This document shows positions 16,675-25,777 of a stretch of DNA of 64,000 nt, one piece after another (position 1 is the stretch's first letter; each line of letters begins with the position of its first letter). A program made the position numbers and the translations under genes. The stretch lies in assembly GCF_024125445.1 (NCBI RefSeq), contig NZ_JAMXWM010000025.1:1-64000 (forward strand). The letters run 5' to 3'. The DNA is from Sporolactobacillus shoreicorticis (GTDB lineage: Bacteria > Bacillota > Bacilli > Bacillales > Sporolactobacillaceae). The notes under the pieces were generated by a model. That model saw nothing but the letters and a program-made list of their open reading frames with translations. It did not search any database and was not told where the DNA came from.

Positions 16675-16682
16675 AAAAGAAC
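16675..16682. repeat. Target-site duplication, right copy
   Basis: AAAAGAAC directly after the ACA right end, identical to 9628-9635. Confidence 0.88.
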
Positions 16683-16738
16683 GTACAAGAAAGAAACAAA
16701 ATTGTGGCGAGCAAAAAAGCTGAATAACATTTTTTCAT
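16683..16738 (-). pseudogene. Secreted-protein gene, 5' part (split by transposon)
   Basis: ATG at 16738 opens MKKCYSAFLLATILFLSC, a positively charged start and hydrophobic core of a signal peptide, and runs into the duplicated target site. Joined through a single AAAAGAAC to 9083-9635 the frame continues without a stop (next residues T, FFSSSSSAVAP). A weak GAAAGAAG ribosome site precedes the ATG. Confidence 0.85.
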
Positions 16739-16786
16739 TTTAAATCTTCTTTCGTAATATTTTTGTAATCTTCTTGTTATATTCGC

Positions 16787-16815
16787 AATATAATTCTTTT
16801 CTTAATTAACGTCAA
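16787..16815 (-). promoter_or_regulatory. Promoter of the interrupted secreted-protein gene
   Basis: TTGACG (16810-16815), 17-bp spacer, TATATT (16787-16792), ending 48 bp before the ATG at 16738. The promoter survives the insertion and now fires into the transposon's right end. Confidence 0.75.
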
Positions 16816-16913
16816 CATCAGTTTGAAAACTGTAACTTTTTTGGCATTGGTCAAAATACCCTATTTATTCTGTTTATTCAAATTTACAAAGTGATGCCAT
16901 AATTGCATTAATA

Positions 16914-16934
16914 GAAAAGGGCCCAGCAGAGCCC
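16914..16934 (-). terminator. Terminator-like hairpin
   Basis: Minus-strand GGGCTC-TGCT-GGGCCC followed by TTTTCT. Together with the bioB terminator it insulates the interrupted gene from upstream transcription. The stretch 16935-17020 shows nothing further. Confidence 0.6.
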
Positions 16935-17023
16935 AGTGAAAATAATATAGGCGGTAATTCCTTAGAACCTCGAGTAAGGCTATTACAGTTCCATATTATT
17001 CATAGATCAAACCTTGTTTCAGT

Positions 17024-17051
17024 GCAAAAAAAGGACCCACAATGTGGGTCC
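17024..17051 (-). terminator. Terminator of bioYB
   Basis: GGACCCA-CATTG-TGGGTCC on the minus strand followed by eight T. It lies about 130 bp past the bioB stop; the intervening 17052-17180 is AT-rich with no gene seen. Confidence 0.85.
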
Positions 17052-17180
17052 GTCAAGGGGATTAAGTTCTTTGATCACTTAATTTATCGGTTCAATTGCT
17101 TAAATTTACACCATTTTCCACAACAAAACAGAAATTTTTTCTATAAATTATTTGATTTAACCAAAGATTCTTTTGCGAGA

Positions 17181-18185
17181 TTAGATCTTCGTTTCAACTG
17201 TTTTTGCTTCAATTTCAAAACCGAGATCCGCAATCATTTGATAATCCTCCGACTTGTTCTGACCTTCTGTTGTCAAGTAGTCACCAATAAAAATCAAATT
17301 TGCAATATAAAGGCCCAGATTCTGTGAGGAACGCAGGTTTACTTCGCGACCGCCTGCGATACGAATTTCTTTTGTCGGATTAATAAAACGGAAAAGTGCT
17401 AAAATTTTCAAACAGCGATTCGGTGTCAACTCGTGCCTATTCTCTAATTTTGTTCCCGGAATAGGATTAAGGAAATTTACCGGAATTGAGTCTGCGTCCA
17501 GCTCCTTTAGAGCAAAAGCCATATCAATGATGTCATGATCTGTTTCTCCCATCCCGCAAATGACGCCAGAACATGGAGATATGTTTGCCTTTTTTACTGC
17601 TTCAATGGTGCCTACGCGATCTTGATATCGATGTGTCGTTGCGATCTGATCATAATGAGCGGCACTTGTATTCAAATTGTGATTAAACCGGTCAACACCG
17701 GCATTCTTCAGGGCCTTTGCCTGCTCTTCATTAATCAGGCCGAGACACGCACATATTTTCATTGTCGGCATTGTTTCTTTTATTTTTTCAACAGCCGAAC
17801 AGACCGCGCGTATTTCTCTCGGCGCCGCTCTTCGTCCGCTCATCACGATACAATAGGTACTGATTTGATTTTCATACGCTTGTTTGGCGCCGTTCACAAT
17901 GATTTCTTCATGAACGAGTGGATATTCCTCAATTGATGTGTCCGCATAAATGGACTGGGAGCAATAACCGCAGTCTTCCGCACAACGACCGCTTTTAGCG
18001 TTGATAATTAAATTCAATTTCATAGACGTCCCAAAATACTGTTTCCGCAGTTGGTATGCACCGCAGACAAGATCGATCGTCTCATCATCCGGAACACTTA
18101 AAATCTGTCGTGCATCTTCCACCGTACAAGAGTCACCGGCAATAATGTTCTGAGCTAAATCATACCACTTCAAACGGCGCACCAT
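17181..18185 (-). CDS. bioB: Biotin synthase BioB
   Basis: This is a radical SAM enzyme that inserts sulfur into dethiobiotin. It is 334 residues from the ATG shown, with the cluster motif CAEDCGYC, the family blocks STYCIVMSGR, NHNLNTS, SGVICGMGET and IAGGREVNLR (the Arg and Asn ligate the 2Fe-2S cluster). A TTG at 18173 may be the true start, since AAGGATGG lies seven bases before it and the N-terminus then aligns with B. subtilis BioB. Only the last step of biotin synthesis is here, beside the transporter BioY, so the cell may import precursor or have the other bio genes elsewhere. Confidence 0.9.
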   Translation of the reverse strand: MVRRLKWYDLAQNIIAGDSCTVEDARQILSVPDDETIDLVCGAYQLRKQYFGTSMKLNLIINAKSGRCAEDCGYCSQSIYADTSIEEYPLVHEEIIVNGAKQAYENQISTYCIVMSGRRAAPREIRAVCSAVEKIKETMPTMKICACLGLINEEQAKALKNAGVDRFNHNLNTSAAHYDQIATTHRYQDRVGTIEAVKKANISPCSGVICGMGETDHDIIDMAFALKELDADSIPVNFLNPIPGTKLENRHELTPNRCLKILALFRFINPTKEIRIAGGREVNLRSSQNLGLYIANLIFIGDYLTTEGQNKSEDYQMIADLGFEIEAKTVETKI

Positions 18186-18191
18186 CCTTTT

Positions 18192-18746
18192 TCATACGAA
18201 TTTGATTTTTTTTAAAATCGAAAGTCTTTGTTTTAGTTGGCTACCGACCACCGCACATAGGGCCGCTTTCACTAGATCGAGTAGAAAAAGCATCAGATTG
18301 CCCTCCGCCACAGACAGAAGCGGGAGATGATTATAAAAAGCAAACCACGGTACGCCAATCGCATAGATAATCAGAACACCGGCAGAAATCGCAAGATAAT
18401 ACCGAAACACCATCCATTTTTTTTGCTTTATGTAGTCGGTAAGCAAGCCAGTAACGAATACAGCAAGTGGCCACGCAAGTACATAGCCCCCGGTCGTCCC
18501 AAGCAGAACACCCAATCCGCCACGATATCCGGACAATACCGGAACGCCTGCGGCCGCAAGTGCGGTAAAAACAAGCATGGCAGCGAGTCCTTTTCTCGCG
18601 CCAAGGATACAGCCAACCAGCATGACCCCAATCATTTGAAAAGTAAACGGAACGGGAACAAACGGAATGACAACGGTGGGCAATGCACCAAAGACGATCA
18701 TCATCGCGACAAATAATGAAATGAGCGTAAGCGATCTTGTTTTCAA
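18192..18746 (-). CDS. bioY: Biotin transporter S component BioY
   Basis: The 184-residue membrane protein has about six helices and typical BioY features (PVPFTFQMIGVMLVGCILG, GYRGGLGVLLGTTGGYVLAWP). As an ECF transporter substrate-binding subunit it captures biotin and uses the shared energising module, which in this window is encoded by ecfA1-ecfA2-ecfT. The TTG at 18746 is chosen because AAAGGAGAGG lies just before it. It overlaps no gene but ends seven bp before bioB, so the two are one operon under the BirA-type operator. Confidence 0.88.
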   Translation of the reverse strand: MKTRSLTLISLFVAMMIVFGALPTVVIPFVPVPFTFQMIGVMLVGCILGARKGLAAMLVFTALAAAGVPVLSGYRGGLGVLLGTTGGYVLAWPLAVFVTGLLTDYIKQKKWMVFRYYLAISAGVLIIYAIGVPWFAFYNHLPLLSVAEGNLMLFLLDLVKAALCAVVGSQLKQRLSILKKIKFV

Positions 18747-18776
18747 AATATCCTCTCCTTTCGTTAACAAAATATA

Positions 18777-18805
18777 ATTTTAAGTTCACCTTTTATATAT
18801 GTCAA
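18777..18805 (-). promoter_or_regulatory. Sigma-A promoter of bioYB
   Basis: TTGACA at 18800-18805, 17-bp spacer, TAAAAT at 18777-18782. The -35 lies inside one half of the BirA-type operator. Confidence 0.8.
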
Positions 18806-18829
18806 CCAAACAATAATATAAGTTAACAT
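18799..18829 (-). promoter_or_regulatory. BirA-type biotin operator
   Basis: Half-sites ATGTTAAC (18822-18829) and GTTGACAT (18799-18806) form a dyad separated by 15 bp, the layout of Bacillota BirA boxes. Overlap with the -35 implies repression by biotin-loaded BirA. 18835-18980 has no recognisable gene. Confidence 0.82.
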
Positions 18830-18979
18830 TTATTGTGCAAGCATTCATGAATTATTCTGACTGTATTTTACTAGTTGAAATGAAAAGACATGATCACTCA
18901 CAGTGCCAAAAAAGTGATGCACTGTTGCTGAAAAGATTAAGGCTAAAAAATGAGCAATGCGAAAACTGTACCAATATAC

Positions 18980-19013
18980 AAAAAAAAGCTCCCAACCAAA
19001 TAAGGTTGAGAGC
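18980..19013 (-). terminator. Terminator of rplM-rpsI
   Basis: Minus-strand GCTCTCAACC-TTATTT-GGTTGGGAGC followed by eight T, directly after the rpsI stop. Confidence 0.9.
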
Positions 19014-19030
19014 CCTTGAACGCCTGTAAA

Positions 19031-19423
19031 TCAGCGTTTTGAGAACTGTGGTGCGCGACGTGCACCTTTGAGTCCGTATTTCTTACGTTCCTTCATTCTC
19101 GGGTCACGTGTCAGGAATCCGGCTTTTTTCAGAACAGCGCGGTATTCCGGATCTGCTTCGAGCAGTGCGCGGGCAACGCCGTGACGAATTGCGCCGGCTT
19201 GGCCTGTGAAACCGCCGCCTTCTACATTAACAAGAACATCGTATCTGCCTTCGGTTTCTGTCGCGACGAGCGGCTGCTTCAGAATTGTGCGCAGTGTTTC
19301 AAGATTAAAGAATTCATCGGCGCTGCGGCCGTTGATGACAACATTGCCTTCACCCGGTACGAGCCTTACACGTGCGATCGAGCTTTTACGGCGTCCGGTG
19401 CCGTAATATTGAACTTGTGCCAT
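19031..19423 (-). CDS. rpsI: 30S ribosomal protein S9
   Basis: 130 residues with the S9 signature [14 protein letters not shown] and the C-terminal tail ending KR (PQFSKR) that reaches the P-site tRNA in the small subunit. Starts [19 protein letters not shown]. It follows rplM by 20 bp. Confidence 0.97.
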   Translation of the reverse strand: MAQVQYYGTGRRKSSIARVRLVPGEGNVVINGRSADEFFNLETLRTILKQPLVATETEGRYDVLVNVEGGGFTGQAGAIRHGVARALLEADPEYRAVLKKAGFLTRDPRMKERKKYGLKGARRAPQFSKR

Positions 19424-19443
19424 GATTTATTTTCCCTCCCTGA

Positions 19444-19881
19444 TCAACCGCGAAGCGTATATGCTTCCGGCTGTTGTGCCGCATGCGGATGCTGCGCGCC
19501 TTCATAGACATGAAGTTTCAAGAAACATTTTTTTCCGAGACTGTTGTGTGGCAACATGCCCTTGATCGTTCTTTCAAGCATGTCACGAGCACGTGTTGCA
19601 CGCATATCTTGTGCGGAACGTGCTTTGATACCACCCGGAAAACCGGAGTGGTGAATATATTTTTTCGTCAGCAATTTCTTGCCGGTTAATTCGATCTTGT
19701 TTGCATTGATAATGATGACATGGTCGCCACAATCAACATGCGGTGTAAAAGTCGGTTTCGTTTTACCGCGCAAAATGGCTGCCACTTCACTTGCCAAGCG
19801 GCCGAGTGTTTGGCCTTCGGCATCGACAACGAGCCATTTGCGCTCAACATTAGCCGCATTGGCCATAAAAGTTGTACGCAC
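19444..19881 (-). CDS. rplM: 50S ribosomal protein L13
   Basis: 145 residues, the usual L13 length, from GTG at 19881 ([16 protein letters not shown]). AGGAGG lies eight bases before that GTG; the frame itself is open to 19929 but the extra residues fit no L13. L13 is an early-assembly protein of the large subunit and in bacteria can repress its own operon through the leader. Confidence 0.95.
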   Translation of the reverse strand: MRTTFMANAANVERKWLVVDAEGQTLGRLASEVAAILRGKTKPTFTPHVDCGDHVIIINANKIELTGKKLLTKKYIHHSGFPGGIKARSAQDMRATRARDMLERTIKGMLPHNSLGKKCFLKLHVYEGAQHPHAAQQPEAYTLRG

Positions 19882-19939
19882 GTTCATTTCCTCCTCTAAG
19901 CAAATCAAACATTCATATTCTTGTCTCATGCGCGACCCA

Positions 19940-20047
19940 CAACCGCGTCTGAGTTGAGAGCGAATAAAGCGATTGCTCTCTCACCGTTTCAGTTATCTAA
20001 TTGAGCCAATATCTTTGGGGCTAATAGTGGTCAAATTAGAAATGCCA
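19940..20047 (-). promoter_or_regulatory. L13-type structured leader of rplM-rpsI
   Basis: The transcribed leader contains nested inverted repeats: CTAATT with AATTAG and AGCC with GGCT (about 19998-20040), then GAGAGCAATCGC against GCTCTC near 19958-19982. A structured leader is known before rplM in Bacillota. The fold was judged by eye only. Confidence 0.55.
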
Positions 20048-20053
20048 AATTAT

Positions 20054-20082
20054 ATTTTATAATATCTTGATGCTCATGTCAA
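20054..20082 (-). promoter_or_regulatory. Sigma-A promoter of rplM-rpsI
   Basis: TTGACA (20077-20082), 17-bp spacer, TAAAAT (20054-20059). Confidence 0.82.
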
Positions 20083-20186
20083 ATCGTCGGAGTATTTTTT
20101 CATCGTTTATTTACTCCTAGATTTTCTCTTTAAAATGTTAAACAATGGTGATGGTGCTGTTTTTTCATCGATTTAATGAGCGGTGT

Positions 20187-20223
20187 GGGTGAACGTTCAC
20201 CCCGTCTCATCAAACCGGTGAAC
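20187..20223. repeat. Three-part inverted repeat between truA and rplM
   Basis: A perfect 16-bp palindrome GGGTGAACGTTCACCC (20187-20202) is followed by a third matching arm GGTGAAC (20217-20223). The middle arm can pair with either neighbour, but not both. No T-run follows in either direction, so it does not look like a simple terminator. 20083-20312 has no gene. Confidence 0.6.
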
Positions 20224-20312
20224 CCTTCCGCACCTGTGATAAACGGTAGGCTTTTCACAAACGAGCTGATAACATTGTTCCAAACAACAAAATAGTTTAA
20301 CAAGACCGCAAA

Positions 20313-21053
20313 TTAATAAGTAACGCCCCACAGAGTCAGTCCTTGCGGCGGTGCGGTTGCCGAAGCGGCTTGTCTGTCGCGGCCGTCAATAATTTCTGCA
20401 ACTCTGTCCGGTGTAATTTTATAGATACCGACATCCAGCAATGTTCCGGTTATAATCCGAACCATTTGGTACAGAAAACCGCTGCCAACAATTCGGATCA
20501 CTGTTTCGTCATCCTTTTCCTGTCGAACGGATAAATAGTAAATGGTACGCACCTTATCCTTGATATCGGTATTTGCTGCACAAAAGCAGGAAAAGTCATG
20601 TGTTCCAAGGATCGCGGCAGCGGCCAGGTTCATGGCATCTACATCAAGCGGCTGTTTGATGTGTGTCGTGTACGCTCTGCGGAACAGATCCGGCTCAGGC
20701 CGTGTCAGCAGCCGATAGCGATATTCCTTCTTTTTCACATCGTAGCGGGCATGAAACTGCTCGGAAACCTCCTCCGCTTGCCGCACATAAATGTCGTTCG
20801 GCAGCAAACTGTTCAATGCAAGCGTCCAGCGATCCTCCGGAATATGAAGCGGTGTTTCAAAATGGAACACTTGACCGAATGCGTGAACCCCGGCATCCGT
20901 TCGTCCTGACGCAGCAATTTTAACCAATTGGCCATGATGCATTCGTGACAGCACGGCTTCTATCTCACGCTGCACCGTCCGCTTCCCGGGCTGTACTTGA
21001 TAACCATGAAATAGCGTGCCGTCATAGGCAACCGTGCATTTGATTTTTGTCAT
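20313..21053 (-). CDS. truA: tRNA pseudouridine(38-40) synthase TruA
   Basis: 246 residues, standard for TruA, which modifies the anticodon arm of tRNAs. Catalytic Asp is in GRTDAGVHA; other family blocks are YDGTLFHGYQ, KKKEYRY and GSGFLYQMVRII. It follows ecfT by 24 bp and is probably the last gene of the ecf operon, as in B. subtilis. Confidence 0.95.
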   Translation of the reverse strand: MTKIKCTVAYDGTLFHGYQVQPGKRTVQREIEAVLSRMHHGQLVKIAASGRTDAGVHAFGQVFHFETPLHIPEDRWTLALNSLLPNDIYVRQAEEVSEQFHARYDVKKKEYRYRLLTRPEPDLFRRAYTTHIKQPLDVDAMNLAAAAILGTHDFSCFCAANTDIKDKVRTIYYLSVRQEKDDETVIRIVGSGFLYQMVRIITGTLLDVGIYKITPDRVAEIIDGRDRQAASATAPPQGLTLWGVTY

Positions 21054-21077
21054 GATTTCGACTTCACCTTAAATCGC

Positions 21078-21872
21078 TTAGTTTCTCGCAAAAATCAGTA
21101 GAAGTGCAAGCAGGACCAGCGCAGAAATCAACAATGAGTCGCGCCAGCTCCACTTCAGTTGATGAAGCTTGGTCCGACCATCATCTCCATGATAGCCTCT
21201 TGCTTCCATCGCCATCGCCAAGTCCTCCGCTCGCTTGAATGCCCCGACAAACAGTGGGACGAGCAGAGGCACGATGGCCTTGATTCGGCCCCTCAGTGAA
21301 CCAGTGGTAAAATCCGAACCACGAGCCGCTTGAGCCTTGATAATTTTTTCTGTTTCTTCGAGTAATGTCGGAATAAAACGAAGCGAAATCGACATCATCA
21401 ATGCGAATTCGTGTACTGGCATTTTTATTTTCTTTAACGGATTGAGCAGGCTCTCCATGCCGTCGGTAATCTCAATCGGCGATGTGGTTAAGGTGAGCAA
21501 TGTTGTCACCACGATAATGACCATGATTCGGACAGCAATAAAAACAGATTGGGTGAGACCGCCTGTTGTCACATGAAACCAGCCCCAACTGAACAGAGTC
21601 GTTCCGCCGGAAGCAAGAAAAAGATTAAGAACAAAAGTGAGCAAGACAATGAGCAAGATTGAGCGCAGCCCTCTGTATATGTAAGACAACTGCATCTTTG
21701 AAAGCAGAATACCTGCGAAACAGAACAGAATCATCAGTATATTTGTCAACCAATTATTAGCGAGGAAAACAATGACGACAAAAAGAAAGACGCCGATCAG
21801 CTTCGAACGCGGATCAAGATGGTGTACGTACGAATCGAGCGGAACGTATTGACCGATAACAAGATTAAACAT
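21078..21872 (-). CDS. ecfT: ECF transporter transmembrane T component
   Basis: 264 residues with about five to six hydrophobic helices and the two cytosolic coupling motifs of EcfT, AARGSD and AMEARGYHGD (Ala-Arg-Gly type), which contact the two ATPases. It joins the ATPase pair to exchangeable S components such as BioY. It overlaps ecfA2 by eight bp. Confidence 0.93.
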   Translation of the reverse strand: MFNLVIGQYVPLDSYVHHLDPRSKLIGVFLFVVIVFLANNWLTNILMILFCFAGILLSKMQLSYIYRGLRSILLIVLLTFVLNLFLASGGTTLFSWGWFHVTTGGLTQSVFIAVRIMVIIVVTTLLTLTTSPIEITDGMESLLNPLKKIKMPVHEFALMMSISLRFIPTLLEETEKIIKAQAARGSDFTTGSLRGRIKAIVPLLVPLFVGAFKRAEDLAMAMEARGYHGDDGRTKLHQLKWSWRDSLLISALVLLALLLIFARN

Positions 21873-22737
21873 GATCCTTCACCCCATTCAATATACGGAT
21901 CACTGCATCTGCGGCTTCATCAACGGTGAATGCGGGAATCTTGTCCTTGCTCCCTGCTTTATCAAGCACTTTATTTAGGAACAACATCGTTTCCGGGATA
22001 TCAAGACCGACTTTTCGAAGCAGGTCCTCTTGAAGAAATACATGCTTCGGCGAACCGGCCAGCAAAAGCTTGCCGCCGTCCATCACAATAACTTGATCGG
22101 AGTAATTGGCCGCATCGCTCATATTATGCGTGACCATAATAATTGTCAGCTTCAAACGCGCATGCAGATCATCGAATAAGCTGAGTATTTCCTCACGGCC
22201 TTTCGGATCAAGCCCTGCCGTTGGTTCATCTAGAATGATCACCTGCGGACGGACCGCGAGCACGCCGGCAATTGCGACCCGACGCATTTGTCCGCCACTC
22301 AGTTCAAAGGGCGAACGATGCCAAAACGATGCCGGAAGCCCGACCAATTGTAAGCTTTCTTCTGCGCGCTTGGTCGATTCCGCATCGGAAATACCGAAAT
22401 TCATCGGCCCGAAGCATACATCTTTAATAATCGTTTCCTCAAAAAGCTGGTGTTCCGGATATTGAAAAACAAAGCCTACCTGTTTCCGCAATTCCTTAAA
22501 ATCTTTCTTTTTTTCGTGCGCATGAATCACAAAATTGCCCACGGTTATTTTTCCTTCGGACGGTTTCAAAAGCCCATTTATGTGCTGCACCAAGGTCGAT
22601 TTCCCTGACCCAGTATGACCAATAATCGATGTAAAGGAGCCGGATGGAATACGAATCGTAACATCATCAAGGGCCAGCTTCTCAAACGGGGTCTTTCGGC
22701 CGTACACATGAGTCACATGCTCGAATGTAATGTCCAT
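21865..22737 (-). CDS. ecfA2: ECF transporter ATP-binding protein EcfA2
   Basis: 290-residue ABC ATPase: Walker A GHTGSGKST, Q-loop QYPEHQLFE, signature LSGGQMRR, Walker B VIILDEPTAGLD, switch His in MVTHNM. The N-terminus MDITFEHVTHVYGRKTPFE is typical of EcfA2. It overlaps the end of ecfA1 by 25 bp. Confidence 0.93.
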   Translation of the reverse strand: MDITFEHVTHVYGRKTPFEKLALDDVTIRIPSGSFTSIIGHTGSGKSTLVQHINGLLKPSEGKITVGNFVIHAHEKKKDFKELRKQVGFVFQYPEHQLFEETIIKDVCFGPMNFGISDAESTKRAEESLQLVGLPASFWHRSPFELSGGQMRRVAIAGVLAVRPQVIILDEPTAGLDPKGREEILSLFDDLHARLKLTIIMVTHNMSDAANYSDQVIVMDGGKLLLAGSPKHVFLQEDLLRKVGLDIPETMLFLNKVLDKAGSKDKIPAFTVDEAADAVIRILNGVKDHV

Positions 22738-23552
22738 AGTTCATCCACCAACTCCTCCTGGAATAATGCAGTGTCTGACAGCGGCACACCTTTAGCGCGC
22801 AATACGTTGCGCATCTTGATCGCAAATGGCAAGTCCAGACCGATCTTTCGAAGTAATGCAGTTGACTTGAAAAGATCGTGCGGCTTCCCTTCTCGAATCA
22901 ATTCTCCATCGTTCATGACGAGCAGACGATCAGAATGAATGGCCTCTTCAAGGTCGTGAGTAATCGAAATGACGGTTAGATGACGGTCTCTGTTCAACGC
23001 ACGCACGGTTTGGATGATTTCTTTTCTTCCTTCCGGATCAAGCATTGATGTTGATTCATCCATGATAATAATGAGCGGCTGAAGTGCAACAATACCGGCA
23101 ATAGCAACCCTCTGTTTCTGCCCACCGGAAAGACGATGCGGCTCACTCTTTGCAAATTGATCCATTCTCACGAGACGCAGTGCTTCTGACAGACGTTCGG
23201 CCATAATCTCACGTGACAAGCCATGATTTTCCATGCCAAATGCGACATCATCCTGAACCGTCGCACCGACAAATTGGTTGTCCGGATTTTGAAAGACCAT
23301 ACCGACCAGACGACGAATCTCCCAGATCTTTTCTTCGTCAGAGGTCATAAAACCGCCGACATTCACCGTTCCTCTTTGAGGAAGGATTAAACCATTGAGG
23401 CATTTTGCTAAGGTTGATTTTCCCGAACCATTATGACCAACAATGGAAAGCCACTCACCTTTATTTACCGTAAAATTGATATTCTTTAACACATAGGGCT
23501 GTTCTTCAGAATAGCGATAGGACAGATCGCTCACTTCAATGATCTTCTCCAT
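22713..23552 (-). CDS. ecfA1: ECF transporter ATP-binding protein EcfA1
   Basis: 279-residue ABC ATPase: Walker A GHNGSGKST, Q-loop QNPDNQFVG, signature LSGGQKQR, Walker B LIIIMDESTSMLDP (Ser in place of the usual Pro after Glu, as in other EcfA1), His in SITHDLEE. First gene of the ecfA1-ecfA2-ecfT-truA operon. Confidence 0.93.
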   Translation of the reverse strand: MEKIIEVSDLSYRYSEEQPYVLKNINFTVNKGEWLSIVGHNGSGKSTLAKCLNGLILPQRGTVNVGGFMTSDEEKIWEIRRLVGMVFQNPDNQFVGATVQDDVAFGMENHGLSREIMAERLSEALRLVRMDQFAKSEPHRLSGGQKQRVAIAGIVALQPLIIIMDESTSMLDPEGRKEIIQTVRALNRDRHLTVISITHDLEEAIHSDRLLVMNDGELIREGKPHDLFKSTALLRKIGLDLPFAIKMRNVLRAKGVPLSDTALFQEELVDELWTLHSSM

Positions 23553-23662
23553 CTCGTGCCTCCACTCCTCTCAGGGCGCATAAATACGTCTGCCTTTCTT
23601 TATGTATAACGAACAGGCTGGCATTCGCTCTCATCTCAGCTCAAGCTGCTCTCATGAATTGA

Positions 23663-23692
23663 ATTATAGACCGGTCTTGAAATTAAGTACAA
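23663..23692 (-). promoter_or_regulatory. Candidate promoter of ecfA1-ecfA2-ecfT-truA
   Basis: TTGTAC (23687-23692), 18-bp spacer, TATAAT (23663-23668), 110 bp before ecfA1. The -10 is perfect, the -35 weak. Confidence 0.55.
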
Positions 23693-23742
23693 ATGAATCC
23701 TTGCTAAATGTCAATAAAAAAACAAAATCTCTTCTGATTATG

Positions 23743-23784
23743 AAAAAAAGCAGAAATCCAAGCTCATGCGAACCCGGCTTCTGC
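23743..23784 (-). terminator. Terminator at the end of the S10-spc-alpha cluster
   Basis: GCAGAA...TTCTGC stem (23750-23784 on the plus strand) with a second CC/GG segment and a run of seven T on the minus strand, just after the rplQ stop. Confidence 0.8.
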
Positions 23785-23801
23785 CTCTGGTAAATCACTG
23801 A

Positions 23802-24179
23802 TTATTTAACCAGTTCAATAATTGCCATTTCAGCACCGTCGCCTTGGCGAGGTCCTACTTTCAGGATGCGTGTATAGCCGCCCTGGCGCTCAGCATAGCG
23901 CTTTGCAATATCATCAAACAGTTTTTGAACCGCATTCTGACGTTCTTCCTTAGATGCTTCCAAATCAACAATTTCATTGCGGATAAAAGCCGCCGCCTGA
24001 CGACGTGCATGCAGATCGCCGCGCTTACCCAGCGTAATCATTTTTTCAACGATCGGCCGAAGTGCTTTTGCTTTGGAATGCGTTGTCTGAATCCGTTCGT
24101 TAATAATCAAGTCGGTCGCTAGATCGCGGAACAGCGCCTTCCTCGCAGCTGAATCCCGGCCTAATTTTGCATATGCCAT
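23802..24179 (-). CDS. rplQ: 50S ribosomal protein L17
   Basis: 125 residues, starts [20 protein letters not shown] with the L17 block RDLATDLI and the ending [13 protein letters not shown]. Last gene of the alpha operon (rpmJ-rpsM-rpsK-rpoA-rplQ). Confidence 0.97.
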   Translation of the reverse strand: MAYAKLGRDSAARKALFRDLATDLIINERIQTTHSKAKALRPIVEKMITLGKRGDLHARRQAAAFIRNEIVDLEASKEERQNAVQKLFDDIAKRYAERQGGYTRILKVGPRQGDGAEMAIIELVK

Positions 24180-24262
24180 TTACTTGTACCTCCTTTATTC
24201 CTGCCTTAAAATCTTTCTTTTTTGCGCAAAAAAGAAAAATAATCCCTTGTCCGGTCAACTGG

Positions 24263-25207
24263 TTACTCTTCCACTCTCAGTCCGAGACCGAGGTCGTGCA
24301 GCTTTTCTTCAACTTCCTCAAGAGACTTCCGTCCAAGATTCCGAACCTTCATCATATCTTCTTCACTCTTCTGGGCCAGCTCTTGGACCGTATTAATTCC
24401 GGCGCGTTTCAGACAATTGTAAGACCTTACGGACAGGTCAAGTTCCTCAATCGTCATTTCCAGCACTTTTTCTTTCTTATCTTCTTCTTTTTCGATCATG
24501 ATCTCGGCTTTTTGAGCCTGATCCGTCAAGCCAACAAAGATATTTAAGTGTTCCGTCAGGATTTTGGCACCTAAAGCAATCGCTTCCTCCGGACGAATGC
24601 TTCCATCGGTCCAGACGTCAAGTGTCAGCTTATCGTAATTCGCCACCTGACCCACTCTGGTTTTCTCGACTTGGTAATTTACGCGTGTGATCGGCGTATA
24701 AATCGAATCGATCGGGATGACAGCAATCGGAAGATCGTCACTTTTGTTTCCTTCTGCAGGAACATAGCCACGGCCCTTCTTAGCAAGCATTCTCACGTGG
24801 AAGTGAGCCCCTTCGTCGAGTGTTGCAATTTCCAGATCCGGATTCAATATTTCCACGTCACTGTCGTGGATAATATCGGCAGCTGTCACTTTCCCCGGTC
24901 TCTGAACGTCAATTTCCAATGTCTTTTCTTCATCCGAATAAAGCTTCAAACAAAGCTTTTTAACATTCAGGATAATCGCCGTTACATCTTCCACAACGCC
25001 TTCAATGGTAGAAAATTCATGAAGTACAGTATCAAACTGTACCGTTGTTACAGCCGCGCCTGGAAGGGATGATAGTAAAATTCGACGTAAAGAATTACCC
25101 AGAGTCGTGCCGTATCCACGTTCGAGCGGTTCAACAACAAACTTTCCATAACTTCCGTCGTCTGCTATTTCAACCGTATCGATCTTTGGCTTTTCGATCT
25201 CAATCAT
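24263..25207 (-). CDS. rpoA: RNA polymerase alpha subunit
   Basis: 314 residues from ATG 25207 ([14 protein letters not shown]), with GGAGGG ten bases upstream; the open frame reaches 25273 but the extra part fits no RpoA. The N-terminal assembly domain ([21 protein letters not shown]) and C-terminal domain ([20 protein letters not shown]) are both complete. Confidence 0.97.
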   Translation of the reverse strand: MIEIEKPKIDTVEIADDGSYGKFVVEPLERGYGTTLGNSLRRILLSSLPGAAVTTVQFDTVLHEFSTIEGVVEDVTAIILNVKKLCLKLYSDEEKTLEIDVQRPGKVTAADIIHDSDVEILNPDLEIATLDEGAHFHVRMLAKKGRGYVPAEGNKSDDLPIAVIPIDSIYTPITRVNYQVEKTRVGQVANYDKLTLDVWTDGSIRPEEAIALGAKILTEHLNIFVGLTDQAQKAEIMIEKEEDKKEKVLEMTIEELDLSVRSYNCLKRAGINTVQELAQKSEEDMMKVRNLGRKSLEEVEEKLHDLGLGLRVEE

Positions 25208-25363
25208 CAAATATGAACCCTCCTTCAAAACGTCGATACTTCGGTCAGCGCGCGTTGGCCAAAATGTTACCATTTCATATGGGCTTACGGCGTGCTTCTC
25301 AGTTTTCGGTGTACACGTTTAGTCATAGTTGCATTATTAACAGATTAATAGCGAGCTATACAA

Positions 25364-25756
25364 TCAAACGCGGCGACGTTTCGGAGGACGGCAGCCGTTG
25401 TGCGGAACCGGAGTGACGTCTCGGATCGTTGTCACTTCAAGTCCTACAGCCTGAAGTGCGCGGATAGCTGCTTCACGACCGGCACCAGGTCCTTTAACAG
25501 ATACTTCAACCGATTTCATGCCGCTGTCCATTGCACTTTTGCCTGCCGCTTCTGCTGCAGTCTGTGCCGCGAAAGGGGTGGATTTTCTGGAACCTTTGAA
25601 ACCCAGACCGCCTGCACTTGCCCATGCAATAGCGTTACCATGCGGATCAGTAATGGTAACGATCGTATTGTTGAATGTTGAGCGGATGTGTGCCACCCCG
25701 TTCTCCACATTTCTCTTAATCCGGCGCTTACGCGTACGTTGTTGTGCTTTTGCCAT
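25364..25756 (-). CDS. rpsK: 30S ribosomal protein S11
   Basis: 130 residues, starting [20 protein letters not shown] and ending [11 protein letters not shown], standard S11; helps shape the platform and Shine-Dalgarno cleft. Confidence 0.97.
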   Translation of the reverse strand: MAKAQQRTRKRRIKRNVENGVAHIRSTFNNTIVTITDPHGNAIAWASAGGLGFKGSRKSTPFAAQTAAEAAGKSAMDSGMKSVEVSVKGPGAGREAAIRALQAVGLEVTTIRDVTPVPHNGCRPPKRRRV

Positions 25757-25777
25757 AAATGTTTAAACCTCCTTTAC

